Assembly: GCF_004118155.1 (NCBI RefSeq)
Contig: NZ_SAIQ01000001.1
Location: forward strand, 186,001 to 250,000
DNA from: Edaphocola flava
Lineage (GTDB): Bacteria; Bacteroidota; Bacteroidia; Chitinophagales; Chitinophagaceae
Direction of reading: 5' to 3'
Length of the DNA stretch: 64,000 nucleotides
How positions within the stretch are numbered: position 1 is the first letter of the stretch; each line of letters opens with the position of its first letter. Under the pieces are notes generated by a model. That model had not been told where the DNA came from. It was given only the letters and a program-made list of their open reading frames with translations, and ran no database searches. Positions 43,299 through 52,172 of the stretch are shown one piece after another. A program made the position numbers and the translations under genes.

Positions 43299-43345
43299 AA
43301 GGGCTGCAAATGGACATCTTTTAGTACGTCTAAAAGGTGGCCCTT
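43299..43345 (-). promoter_or_regulatory. Structured rpsF leader, candidate S6:S18-binding element
   Basis: On the minus strand an outer stem AAGGGC / GCCCTT (43340-43345 with 43299-43304) encloses an inner stem CTTTTAG / CTAAAAG (43330-43336 with 43318-43324) around a five-base loop. An asymmetric internal loop, GATGTCCATTTGCA on its 3' side, separates the two. Location and architecture resemble the S6:S18 leader motif; I have not checked its conserved bases. Confidence 0.55.
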
Positions 43346-43359
43346 ATTTTTTCGGACTG

Positions 43360-43391
43360 CAAAGGTATTTATTTATTTCTAAATTGACAAA
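43360..43391 (-). promoter_or_regulatory. Promoter of rpsF-rpsR-rplI
   Basis: On the minus strand TTTG (43388-43391), a 20-base spacer and TACCTTTG (43360-43367). The -33 box lies just outside the stop of the SprT-like gene. The -7 box starts a 20-base block identical to that of rpsL. Confidence 0.85.
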
Positions 43392-43393
43392 TT

Positions 43394-44035
43394 TTAATTG
43401 CTACTTTCCCGCACCAGCGGCTTGACCTGTACCACTCCGGCAAAGAGATAATCTCTCTGGGTCTGCAGATCACGGCAGAGATAGCGTGTACGGCGTTTGT
43501 GCAACAACTGATATACCCTGCCCTCTTTGGTTACAAATTGTGCATTGGCCGGCAATTGTTCTACCCAGACCAGGCCATCGGTACCCGGCTCATCGTATAG
43601 AGAAAGGGCTTTGTATAAGGTAGGATCGGCACAGGACGAGGCTTTGAGGCCCTGCAATGATGCTTTGATCGCCTGCTCCAATGCTGGCGGAAAGATACCC
43701 TGCCCCAGGTAACCGGATAAAATATTGCGGAAAATATCCTGCCATTCTTTGCCATGCGGGGCTATACGGTTCTGATAGCGCACGAAGGCTTCCAGATGGG
43801 CCAGTTCATGCAGTAAGGTAATCAGAAATGAATACGGATTAAGGTTGCCGTTAACAGTAACCCGGTGAAAAGGGGCTGTTTTTACCGGTTGACGGTAATT
43901 GCCCAGTACGGTCTTGCGCTCACGGGTGATGATCAGTTTTATGGTATATTGCTGAAACCAGGGCTTTACCTTATCTAAAGTGCCCTGTGGCAGATACCGG
44001 CCAAACGCATCAAAACTCAACTTCTCTGCACTCAT
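43394..44035 (-). CDS. SprT-like zinc metalloprotease-fold protein
   Basis: A 213-residue protein with the SprT-type zinc motif HELAH at 76-80 (TLLHELAHLEAF) and a following HGKEWQDIF that supplies the third ligand. The N-terminal part, SFDAFGRYLPQG with VTVNGNLNPYSFL, is typical of the family in Bacteroidota. The C-terminal half (about 140-213) is a small domain ending in a basic region (KRRTRYLCRDLQTQ) that may bind nucleic acid. The function is not established for bacterial members; the eukaryotic relative Spartan degrades DNA-protein crosslinks. It is 12 bases downstream of the small membrane-protein gene. Confidence 0.85.
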   Translation of the reverse strand: MSAEKLSFDAFGRYLPQGTLDKVKPWFQQYTIKLIITRERKTVLGNYRQPVKTAPFHRVTVNGNLNPYSFLITLLHELAHLEAFVRYQNRIAPHGKEWQDIFRNILSGYLGQGIFPPALEQAIKASLQGLKASSCADPTLYKALSLYDEPGTDGLVWVEQLPANAQFVTKEGRVYQLLHKRRTRYLCRDLQTQRDYLFAGVVQVKPLVRESSN

Positions 44036-44047
44036 CAGGACTTTATC

Positions 44048-44428
44048 TTAAGCTTTTTTCTTCCCTTTCTGTGATAATACCGCAGACTCGAGAATAGAAT
44101 AAATCACGTACATACCCAGGAACATGAATACTGTTGGCTTGATACCAGCCTTGCCATGCACATATGCGTAACCGATGAATAAGACCACACAAAGGAAAAA
44201 ACGCATCATTGTGCTGCCCATTTTGGCGCGGATAAAGGCATTGGGATTATCACTCTTCAGCGCACCGGTTACCATAAAATAGGTTACGGCAGAAAGAATG
44301 GCCAGTACGCCATTACCGATCAGTAAGGCATTGAAATCGTAACTGCCCGGCTGGGATGCATCAAAGGCATATACCATTCCGCATAAAGCCAGGAATACCC
44401 CGATAATGGCCAGTAAATATTTGTTCAT
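44048..44428 (-). CDS. Small four-span membrane protein of unknown function
   Basis: A 126-residue protein with four predicted transmembrane helices (about 4-21, 34-53, 71-88 and 95-113) and a basic C-terminus (SQKGKKKA). The pattern GNGVLAILSAVTYFMV is unremarkable, and I recognise no family. It starts six bases after feoB and is probably cotranscribed with it, but no role in iron transport is shown. Confidence 0.7.
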   Translation of the reverse strand: MNKYLLAIIGVFLALCGMVYAFDASQPGSYDFNALLIGNGVLAILSAVTYFMVTGALKSDNPNAFIRAKMGSTMMRFFLCVVLFIGYAYVHGKAGIKPTVFMFLGMYVIYSILESAVLSQKGKKKA

Positions 44429-44434
44429 GAATCT

Positions 44435-46543
44435 TTATTTTAAAACCTGGTAAACAATTAATGCGCAAATGTACGCCAAGCCGGACATATATGCGAACTG
44501 AATCAGGGGCCATTTCCAACTTTTTGTCTCCCGCTTCACAATAGCGAGGGTACTCATACACTGCATGGCAAATACATAGAAGACCAGCAGCGAGCTGCCT
44601 GCAGCCAGTGTATATACCGGACTACCGTCGCGGTGACGGGCCTGTGCCATTTTTTGTTTTAAGGTAGACGCTTCTCCATCGGCATCACCCACACTGTATA
44701 AGGTAGCAATAGTGCCGACGTAGGCCTCACGTGCAGCAAAGGAGGTGATCAGCGCAATGCCGATCTTCCAGTCATAACCCAGGGGCTCAATCGCCGGCTC
44801 TATGGCCTTGCCCATGATACCTGCATAAGACTGCTCCAGTTTCTCATGTGCCTCTTCTATCTTCTGGTCCTCTGTAAGTTCCCCACCCTGTGCAGTCCTG
44901 AATGCTTCATACCTGGCTTCTACCGGCGCCATTCGTTTTGAAGGGCCATATGAGGCCAATGCCCAGAGCACTACGGAGATCACCATAATTACCTTACCGG
45001 CATCTTTTACAAAGATCATTGCTTTTTCTGCCATCGTCTGTAAAGCATTACGCCAACGCGGCGCACGGTACAGCGGCAGCTCCATCAGGAACATACTTCC
45101 GTTGCTGGTTTTCAGCAATATACTCAGCACTTTGGATACGACCAGGGCCATCACAAAACCTAAAAGGTATAAGCCCATCATGACCAGTCCCTGTAAAGAC
45201 AGGAAACCCAATATATTGGTTTTAGGGATCACCAGGCTGATGAGTATGGTATACACCGGCAGACGGGCCGAACAGCTCATGAGCGGTGTAATCAGGATCG
45301 CGATCAGGCGCTCCTTCTTGTTTTCAATGATGCGGGTGGCCATCACAGCAGGAATCGCACAGGCCAGTCCGCTGATCAGGGGCATAGCCGCGCGGCCGTT
45401 CATACCTACCGAACGCATCAGGCGATCGGTCAGGAAACTGATACGGGCCATGTAACCGCTGTCTTCCAGTATGGTAATGAGTCCGAAAAGAATGGCAATC
45501 TGGGGCACAAACACCACTACCCCACCAATACCGGCAATAAGGCCGTTGATGATCAGGTCGCTCCACCAGGCTTCGGGCAATACACCACTGAGCCAGCCGG
45601 TAAGCATTCCAAATCCGGAATCGATCCAGTCCATAGGATAGGAGGCCAGCCAGAAGATGCTCTGGAACAATAGTATGAGTACCAGCAGCAGGATCAGGTT
45701 GCCCCAGACTTTATGCAGTAATATTTTATCTAAACGGGCAGTAACAGACGTTTTATTTTCCGGACCATCGGTACGGGTTGCAGATTGCAATACCTGGTCT
45801 ATAGTCGCATAGCGGTCCAGTACCTCTGCTGCCTGGACTTTGGCTTTGGAGAACTGGTATTCTTTTTTTGCCTGCTCAATAGACTCCAGTTGTGTACCGG
45901 TCAGGAAGCTCAGTCGCTCTGATGCACAGGCGATATGCAATGCCGCATAATCATTATCGATCTGTGTGATTTCACGGATCTGCTCCAGAAAACCCGGCTG
46001 CAGCGAGGGGAAGGAGACAAAGGGTTGTTTCAGTACCCCTACACCACTCTTTGCATGTACGATGGCTTCTTTCAGCGGGCGAACGCCCTTACCTTCTCTG
46101 GGATTGACATTCAATACCGGAATGCCCAGCATGCGGGAAAGGATGTTTTCATCAACAGAAAGTCCTTTCTTGCCGGCTATATCCATCATGGTCAGCGCCA
46201 GGATAACAGGCTTTTTCAGATCCATGATCTGCGAACAGAACAGTAAATTACGTTTGAGATTGGTGGCATCGGCCACAACAACAATGACATCAGGCACATC
46301 TTCTCCTGAAGGATTAATGAGGGTTTCATAGGCCACATACTCATCAGCACTTTTAGGATAAAGGCTGTAAGTACCCGGCAGATCGATCACTTTTGCCTTA
46401 TTACCATCCGGTAACTGGGTATAGCCGATCTTCTTATCTACGGTTACGCCAGGGAAATTACCCACCTTTTGGTTCAATCCAGTCAATACATTAAACATTG
46501 ATGTCTTACCACTATTGGGATTTCCTGCAAGCGCTATATTCAT
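44435..46543 (-). CDS. feoB: Ferrous iron transport protein B
   Basis: A 702-residue protein. The N-terminal G domain has G1 GNPNSGKT (7-14), G3 IDLPGTYSLYP and a G4-type region; the GDI-like helical part reaches about residue 270. The membrane domain has two gate-motif helices (GIGGVVVFVPQIAILFG and a later duplicate) and a conserved SCSARLPVY. It imports Fe(II) across the cytoplasmic membrane. No feoA is found beside it or fused to it in this window. The upstream region holds a TATATTTG box and then the dispersed repeat. Confidence 0.96.
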   Translation of the reverse strand: MNIALAGNPNSGKTSMFNVLTGLNQKVGNFPGVTVDKKIGYTQLPDGNKAKVIDLPGTYSLYPKSADEYVAYETLINPSGEDVPDVIVVVADATNLKRNLLFCSQIMDLKKPVILALTMMDIAGKKGLSVDENILSRMLGIPVLNVNPREGKGVRPLKEAIVHAKSGVGVLKQPFVSFPSLQPGFLEQIREITQIDNDYAALHIACASERLSFLTGTQLESIEQAKKEYQFSKAKVQAAEVLDRYATIDQVLQSATRTDGPENKTSVTARLDKILLHKVWGNLILLLVLILLFQSIFWLASYPMDWIDSGFGMLTGWLSGVLPEAWWSDLIINGLIAGIGGVVVFVPQIAILFGLITILEDSGYMARISFLTDRLMRSVGMNGRAAMPLISGLACAIPAVMATRIIENKKERLIAILITPLMSCSARLPVYTILISLVIPKTNILGFLSLQGLVMMGLYLLGFVMALVVSKVLSILLKTSNGSMFLMELPLYRAPRWRNALQTMAEKAMIFVKDAGKVIMVISVVLWALASYGPSKRMAPVEARYEAFRTAQGGELTEDQKIEEAHEKLEQSYAGIMGKAIEPAIEPLGYDWKIGIALITSFAAREAYVGTIATLYSVGDADGEASTLKQKMAQARHRDGSPVYTLAAGSSLLVFYVFAMQCMSTLAIVKRETKSWKWPLIQFAYMSGLAYICALIVYQVLK

Positions 46544-46568
46544 GTCCTATCACATTAAAAATTGGATG

Positions 46569-46576
46569 CAAATATA
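46569..46576 (-). promoter_or_regulatory. Probable -7 box of feoB
   Basis: Minus-strand TATATTTG matches TAnnTTTG, 25 bases before feoB. No clear -33 box and no obvious Fur box were seen in the 137 bases before the repeat element. Confidence 0.45.
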
Positions 46577-46680
46577 CGACCAGATTTTCTAGCGAGGGGA
46601 CCTGACAGGCTTTTGTCATCAAGATCTGACAATCGGCAACCTGCTAAAAATCTCTAAAAATCACGGTTTTGCATATAATT

Positions 46681-47164
46681 TTAACTGAGTATCCGCTTTT
46701 AGGAAACAATACTAAATATTACTCTTTTGGTTTCCACCTATACTTATTGGTACCTTTTGCCTTGATGCAAAAGGTACCGCCAAAAAATCAAGGCTGTATA
46801 AATCCCTGGCTAAAAATCAATGTGTCGGTCGGTCGCAAACCAGAACGCTGCGCTCAGACAATGGTTTACGACTTTATCGACCGAGCCAATGATTTTCTTA
46901 ACGCCGGATTTATAAGGCCTTTCGAGCGATCTGTACTGTACGGATTGCTTGTTGTTTTCATCACAGCGATAGCCATTTTGGTTGGAGCTGCGATCGTTGA
47001 GCACCGAACGCATCACACGTTAAGCTCAGACGATCAATGCACGCAACGGTACAAAATGGCGGTGCACCGCAATCGCCTTGATGAAAACAAAGGCACTTTT
47101 GGTCCTTTTGTTGCCGGACAAAAGGACGAAGAAAATAGTTTACTATATGCGGATAGTCAGCTAA
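46681..47164 (+). repeat. Dispersed ~480-bp repeat with terminal inverted repeats, copy B
   Basis: The ends are a 16-base inverted pair, TTAACTGAGTATCCGC at 46681 and the complement TTAGCTGACTATCCGC at 47149-47164, with two mismatches. Inside are perfect hairpins: GGTACCTTTTGC / GCAAAAGGTACC (46749-46778 region) and GTCCTTTTGT / ACAAAAGGAC (47102-47127 region). The interior aligns end to end with copy A. The frame across it is open and in phase with the acyl-CoA synthetase downstream, but the codons are not conserved as protein against copy A. It occupies most of the 665-base gap between feoB and the synthetase gene. Confidence 0.8.
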
Positions 47165-47208
47165 TTTTATTAACTTGTACAGGTATAATCCCTTCTTTTA
47201 ATTGCTTT

Positions 47209-48897
47209 ATGGAACAGCTGTTCAGACGCTTCCGGGAACTTCCGGAGCAGGAAAACTCCGACGCATTAGCTTCAATAAATATTCGAAAACCACAACATTT
47301 TAACTGGGTACAGGAAGTCTTTGAACAGATCAATATCAAAGATCAGCCGGATGCCACTGCCCTGCTCTGGACCAATGGTCTTGAAACGCAACGATACTCG
47401 TTCCGAGAAATGGGTATCGCCTGTAACCAGCTGCTGAACCTGCTCCGGGATAAAGGGTTGCAACAGGGCGATGTGATCCTGACCCAGCTCTCGCTGCAGA
47501 CCATTAACTGGCAGGCGATCCTGAGCACGATCAAAGGCGGCTTCCGGATGATACCGGCTGCAACCATACTGGGTACACAGGATATAATATACCGCTTTCA
47601 GAAACTGATGCCCAAAGCTGTTATCGCTGACCAGGACAATGCAGCCAAGATCGAAGAGGCAGAGGCTCAATTAGGCATACAGATTCCGGTAAAGATCATT
47701 GCTGACGGCATTCGCAGTGGCTGGATCAATACAGATGAGATAGATGACTACCCGGAAACGGCGGTTGCGGCAGATACCCAAGCCGATGATCCTTTGTTCC
47801 TGTTTTTCACCTCCGGCACTACAGGAATGCCTAAAGTAGTAACCCATACACAGTTCAGCTATCCTGTAGGGCATCTGACCACAGCCAGCTGGATTGGCTT
47901 GCGTGCAGGAGACATCCATTATAATATTTCGCAACCTGGCTGGGCCAAATTTACCTGGAGCAGCTTTTTCGCGCCCTGGAGTGTAGGCGCAACTATATTT
48001 GCCTACCATACAACAGAGCGGTTTAACAGCAGCAGACAACTTGAACTCATCTCCCGACACGGAATCACTACATTTTGTGCACCGCCGACGGTATTACGTA
48101 TGCTTATTACAGAAGACCTGGAAGCCTATACATTTCAGTTCAGGAGCTGTGTGGCTGCTGGCGAACCTTTAAACCCCGAAGTAATTGAGGCCTGGAAAAA
48201 AGGCACGGGCATACTGATCCGTGATGGCTACGGACAAACGGAAAGTACCTGTATGGTTGCCAATATGCCGGGTGCAAAGGTTAAGTTTGGCTCTATGGGC
48301 AAGCCTACCTTCCTGTATGATATTATTATTGCTGATGAGGAGGGCAATGAGCTGCCTATCAGCGAAGAGGGCAATATATGTGTACGTACCGGAACGGATA
48401 TACCTAACGGTATCTTCCTAGAGTACCTGGACGAGCCGGAAAAGATGAACACGGTATTCAAACACGGTTTGTATTATACCGGGGACAAGGCGTACAAAGA
48501 TGAGGAAGGCTATCTATGGTTTGTGGGTCGCGACGATGATGTGATCAAATCTTCGGATTATCGCGTGGGACCTTTTGAGGTTGAAAGTGTATTGCTGGAA
48601 CATACTGCAGTGCTGGAATCAGCTGTGGTCGGCAGCCCACACCCGGTGAAGGGTTTTGAGGTGAAAGCATTTATCATCCTCAATGCGGGTCAGGAACCCT
48701 CTGTAGCCCTGGCCGAGGAGTTATTTTCCTATTGCCGCAAACAATTAGCTCCGTATAAAATGCCAAGAGTTTTGGAGTTTGTACTCGAACTGCCGAAAAC
48801 GATCAGTGGAAAAATACGCCGTATAGAATTGCGTGCCCTGGAAGCAGAACGTAAGGCTAAAGCCATTGTACCGGATATGGAATATCGTGCTACATAA
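47209..48897 (+). CDS. AMP-forming acyl-CoA synthetase
   Basis: A 562-residue adenylate-forming enzyme related to medium-chain acyl-CoA synthetases. Seen: P-loop FFTSGTTGMPKVVTHT, adenine-binding DGYGQTEST, hinge YYTGDKAYKDEEG and catalytic Lys in PKTISGKIRR. I start it at the ATG at 47209. The frame continues 180 codons further upstream, but that part is the dispersed repeat and would give a non-homologous N-terminal extension. The start MEQLFRRFRELPEQENSDA agrees with the usual family N-terminus. The acyl substrate cannot be read from the sequence. Confidence 0.9.
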   Translation: MEQLFRRFRELPEQENSDALASINIRKPQHFNWVQEVFEQINIKDQPDATALLWTNGLETQRYSFREMGIACNQLLNLLRDKGLQQGDVILTQLSLQTINWQAILSTIKGGFRMIPAATILGTQDIIYRFQKLMPKAVIADQDNAAKIEEAEAQLGIQIPVKIIADGIRSGWINTDEIDDYPETAVAADTQADDPLFLFFTSGTTGMPKVVTHTQFSYPVGHLTTASWIGLRAGDIHYNISQPGWAKFTWSSFFAPWSVGATIFAYHTTERFNSSRQLELISRHGITTFCAPPTVLRMLITEDLEAYTFQFRSCVAAGEPLNPEVIEAWKKGTGILIRDGYGQTESTCMVANMPGAKVKFGSMGKPTFLYDIIIADEEGNELPISEEGNICVRTGTDIPNGIFLEYLDEPEKMNTVFKHGLYYTGDKAYKDEEGYLWFVGRDDDVIKSSDYRVGPFEVESVLLEHTAVLESAVVGSPHPVKGFEVKAFIILNAGQEPSVALAEELFSYCRKQLAPYKMPRVLEFVLELPKTISGKIRRIELRALEAERKAKAIVPDMEYRAT

Positions 48898-49020
48898 TAA
48901 GCATTACGATCGTACTCATTATATCTAACCAAGTTACAAAACCAGAGGAAAGAAATATCACGTTATAAACACTTACATTTTACTGGCCCGGGTTGCTAAC
49001 CTGCGCCAATAGATAAAATC

Positions 49021-49052
49021 AAAAAAGGTCCGGCTATAACCGGACCTTTTTT
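49021..49052. terminator. Bidirectional terminator overlapping a gene end
   Basis: Perfect 13-bp stem AAAAAAGGTCCGG / CCGGACCTTTTTT with a six-base loop. The right arm and the loop contain the last codons and the TAG stop of the acyltransferase gene, so the hairpin is partly coding on that strand. It also ends the synthetase transcript. Confidence 0.88.
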
Positions 49053-50071
49053 CTGTATATAAATTGCTTCTCTATAAAATGGTAGGAGCACCAGCCTGCA
49101 AGCCAGCTGCACAATAAGGACCAAAGCAATAACCAGCCTACCTCCCGTACTCCGGAAGCGATCAGCAGCTGCTGTATAGGATAAGCGTAAATATAGGTTC
49201 CGTAACTGATGTCCCCGATCTTATTCCCTACCTGCAATGCCGGACTATACTGGCTGCCAAAGCTGATGAGCAGTAAAGGATATATCCAGACAGAGGCCCA
49301 GGACATCCAGGCAGGTTGCAGCCACATAAATAAGGCAAGTACAACCAATGCTATCGGGAAGATGGTACGAACGTATGGTTTCCATGCCTGGGGCCATAGT
49401 GCCAGTAATACACCACTGTAAAAATAGGTGGTTAAGGTAAAAAGATTATCGAGGTGGTACGCCAGGCCTGCAGATACGATACCGGGCTTCAGCGTCAGTA
49501 ACAACATACCTGATAAGGCCAGCCCGTAAATGGTCAGGGCACCTGCCTTATGCAACCGTTTCGGAATCATAAAAAACAGGAGCATACCCATATAGCACAA
49601 TACTTCGTACCGCAGGGTCCAAAGCGATCCGTTGATCTCGGGCCGTGGATTATTACGGAATACTCCGGGTAGAAGATTGTCAGAAGGGATCAGGAATATA
49701 TTTTTCAGCAGGTACTTATAAGTTGCTGTATCACGAAGGTACGCGCTAAGGGGCAGATCAGTCACCAGCACCCCCAGTGCAAAGGTGCTCAGCAGCACTA
49801 CCGCAGCCAGCCCGGGAAAGATGCGCAGTAACCTTTTTCGGATAAATATGCCTACACTCTGGCTATTCACCACACTCTGGTATATGAGCATCCCGCTCAG
49901 TACAAAGAACCCGCTGACACCTATTCCGGAAAACACCATTCCGGTAAGCCTTTTTAACGGCTCCTGGTCTTCCATACCCAGTAAGGCATAGCTGTGTGAG
50001 ATGATCACAAAGGAGGATAAAAGCAGCCGGAGGAAATCGAAATTATTGCGATGAACAGTTTGTTGTTGCAC
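49034..50071 (-). CDS. Acyltransferase 3 (OafA-type) membrane enzyme
   Basis: A 345-residue membrane protein with about ten transmembrane helices. Seen: the family start NNFDFLRLLLSSFVIISHSYAL (catalytic His in the first helix), GVSGFFVLSGMLIY, and RKRLLRIFPGL. Such enzymes O-acylate surface sugars, for example O-antigen or exopolysaccharide. No glycan cluster is adjacent, so the acceptor is unknown. It has its own promoter (50092-50123). Confidence 0.92.
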   Translation of the reverse strand: MQQQTVHRNNFDFLRLLLSSFVIISHSYALLGMEDQEPLKRLTGMVFSGIGVSGFFVLSGMLIYQSVVNSQSVGIFIRKRLLRIFPGLAAVVLLSTFALGVLVTDLPLSAYLRDTATYKYLLKNIFLIPSDNLLPGVFRNNPRPEINGSLWTLRYEVLCYMGMLLFFMIPKRLHKAGALTIYGLALSGMLLLTLKPGIVSAGLAYHLDNLFTLTTYFYSGVLLALWPQAWKPYVRTIFPIALVVLALFMWLQPAWMSWASVWIYPLLLISFGSQYSPALQVGNKIGDISYGTYIYAYPIQQLLIASGVREVGWLLLWSLLCSWLAGWCSYHFIEKQFIYRKKVRL

Positions 50072-50091
50072 GGTGTAAGAATAGATCCGTT

Positions 50092-50123
50092 CAAAAATAA
50101 TGTATTACAGCTCAAAATGCAAA
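50092..50123 (-). promoter_or_regulatory. Promoter of the acyltransferase 3 gene
   Basis: On the minus strand TTTG (50120-50123), a 20-base spacer and TATTTTTG (50092-50099), 20 bases before the start codon. Confidence 0.65.
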
Positions 50124-50151
50124 AGTCAGCATAAACCTGAGATCCTATAAA

Positions 50152-50186
50152 AGAAAAAGCCGTGCTCGATGAGCACAGCTTTTTCT
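50152..50186 (-). terminator. Terminator of typA
   Basis: AGAAAAAGC and GTGCTC pair with GAGCAC and GCTTTTTCT around GAT, with one C/A mismatch between the two blocks. It lies 24 bases past the typA stop. Confidence 0.8.
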
Positions 50187-50210
50187 GTTATATCTGTATG
50201 AAAAAATCGA

Positions 50211-52016
50211 TTAAGATAATTTCAATTGTTTTGCAACTTTGTTACGTTCAGTTTCTTCCAGGATGATCTTACGGATACGGATGCTCTTAGGTGTACACTC
50301 GATACACTCATCTTGCTGAATGTATTCCATACACTCTTCCAGAGACATCTGGATCTTAGGAGCAATGTTAGTTGCTGCATCAGAACCGCTCGCACGCATG
50401 TTCGTCAGTTTTTTACCTTCTGTAGCATTAACTACCAGGTCACCTGGTTTAATGTGTTCAGCGATAACCTGACCCATGTATACTTCTTCACCCGGATCTA
50501 CGAAGAATGAACCTCTATCCTGTAATTTATCGATAGAATAACCAGTAGTAGTACCACCTTGTTTCGCGATCAGTACACCGTTGTTACGGCCAGGGATCGG
50601 ACCTTTCCATGGTTTATATTCAGAGAAGTTATGTGCCATAACCGCTTCACCAGCAGTTGCTGTCAGCATCTGCGAACGCAGACCGATCAGACCACGGGAA
50701 GGGATATCGAACTCTAAGTGCTGCATTTCGCCTTTAGCTTCCATAATCAGTAATTCACCTTTACGCATGGTAACCAGGTTTACTACTTTACTGCTGAATT
50801 CATCCGGAACGTCAACTACCAATGTTTCATATGGTTCGTTTTTCTTACCATCGATTTCTTTAGTAATTACCTGAGGTTGACCTACAGTCAGCTCATAACC
50901 TTCACGACGCATTGTTTCGATCAGTACAGACAAGTGGAGGATACCACGGCCATATACCAGGAATTTATCTGCATCATCAGTATCTTTTACGCGTAATGCC
51001 AGGTTTTTCTCCAGTTCTTTCATCAGACGGTCACGCAGGTTACGGCTGGTTACGAACTTACCTTCTTTACCGAAGAATGGAGAGTTATTGATGCTGAACT
51101 GCATGTTCATTGTAGGCTCATCGATAGCGATTACCGGTAATGCTTCAGGATTTTCGAAATCAGCGATAGTTTCACCGATCTGGAAATCTTCAATACCTAC
51201 AACAGCACAGATATCACCGGCAGCTACTTCCGTAACTCTTTTCTTACCCATACCTTCGAATATGTACAGTTCCTTAACCTTGTTACGAACCATAGTACCG
51301 TCCAGTTTGCATAATTGGATGTTCTGACCTTCTTTGATACTACCACGGCTTACACGGCCAATAGCGATACGACCCAGGAAGGAAGAGTAATCCAGAGAAG
51401 TAATCTGTAATTGCAGGTTACCTTCTGCTACTTTAGGAGCAGGTACTTTTTCCAGGATGATATCCAGTACAGCATCGATGTTGTCTGTTTGCTCCAGGGT
51501 AGTATTGAACCAACCTTGTTTAGAAGAACCGTACAGGGTCGGGAAGTCTAATTGCTCCTCGTTTGCATCCAGTTGGAAGAACAGATCAAATACTTTATCG
51601 TGTACTTCATCCGGACGACAGTTAGGCTTATCTACTTTATTGATTACAACGATCGGACGCAGGCCCAGACCTAATGCTTTTTGCAGTACGAAACGTGTTT
51701 GCGGCATTGGTCCTTCGAAGGCATCTACCAGAAGCAGTACACCATCAGCCATTTTCAGAACGCGCTCTACCTCACCACCAAAGTCGGCGTGACCAGGAGT
51801 ATCGATAACGTTGATTTTTACACCTTTATATGTAACAGAAATATTTTTAGCTAAGATCGTAATCCCGCGTTCACGCTCCAGGTCATTATTATCCATTAAT
51901 AATTCACCAGTCTCCTGGTTCTCTCTGAATACCTGCGTTGCGTGAATGATTTTGTCCACCAAAGTAGTTTTACCGTGGTCAACGTGTGCAATGATGGCAA
52001 TGTTACGAATGTTCAT
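50211..52016 (-). CDS. typA: Ribosome-associated GTPase TypA/BipA
   Basis: A 601-residue translational GTPase. Seen: G1 AHVDHGKTT (10-18), G2 region [12 protein letters not shown]3 [12 protein letters not shown] and G4 NKVDK, followed by EF-G-like domains and the TypA-specific C-terminal domain ([20 protein letters not shown]). It aids ribosome assembly and stress adaptation. Codon use is strongly biased. Its -7 box, TACCTTTGCAG, shares its first 11 bases with those of rpsL and rpsF. Confidence 0.96.
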   Translation of the reverse strand: MNIRNIAIIAHVDHGKTTLVDKIIHATQVFRENQETGELLMDNNDLERERGITILAKNISVTYKGVKINVIDTPGHADFGGEVERVLKMADGVLLLVDAFEGPMPQTRFVLQKALGLGLRPIVVINKVDKPNCRPDEVHDKVFDLFFQLDANEEQLDFPTLYGSSKQGWFNTTLEQTDNIDAVLDIILEKVPAPKVAEGNLQLQITSLDYSSFLGRIAIGRVSRGSIKEGQNIQLCKLDGTMVRNKVKELYIFEGMGKKRVTEVAAGDICAVVGIEDFQIGETIADFENPEALPVIAIDEPTMNMQFSINNSPFFGKEGKFVTSRNLRDRLMKELEKNLALRVKDTDDADKFLVYGRGILHLSVLIETMRREGYELTVGQPQVITKEIDGKKNEPYETLVVDVPDEFSSKVVNLVTMRKGELLIMEAKGEMQHLEFDIPSRGLIGLRSQMLTATAGEAVMAHNFSEYKPWKGPIPGRNNGVLIAKQGGTTTGYSIDKLQDRGSFFVDPGEEVYMGQVIAEHIKPGDLVVNATEGKKLTNMRASGSDAATNIAPKIQMSLEECMEYIQQDECIECTPKSIRIRKIILEETERNKVAKQLKLS

Positions 52017-52045
52017 TTATTATAAAATTTTCTATTTTAAGGCTG

Positions 52046-52053
52046 CAAAGGTA
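52046..52053 (-). promoter_or_regulatory. -7 box of typA
   Basis: Minus-strand TACCTTTG, followed by CAGCC as in the ribosomal-protein promoters. No good -33 box was found. Confidence 0.55.
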
Positions 52054-52108
52054 GCATTAATATTTAGATTTTTTGTGATTAATGCTAAAATATGGATTAT
52101 TAATAGAT

Positions 52109-52116
52109 TAAATTTG
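52109..52116 (+). promoter_or_regulatory. -7 box for the 184-residue membrane protein gene
   Basis: TAAATTTG matches TAnnTTTG and lies 56 bases before the start codon. The -33 region is weak. Confidence 0.45.
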
Positions 52117-52172
52117 CGCAATACCATGTAAAAGGCAGTCTTTTTATCCATTTTTACCTGAATGTAAACCGT

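Noticed and set aside
46669-47208. N-terminal 180-codon extension of the acyl-CoA synthetase
   Set aside because: It corresponds to the dispersed repeat, differs at protein level from copy A, and lies before a normal family start at 47209.
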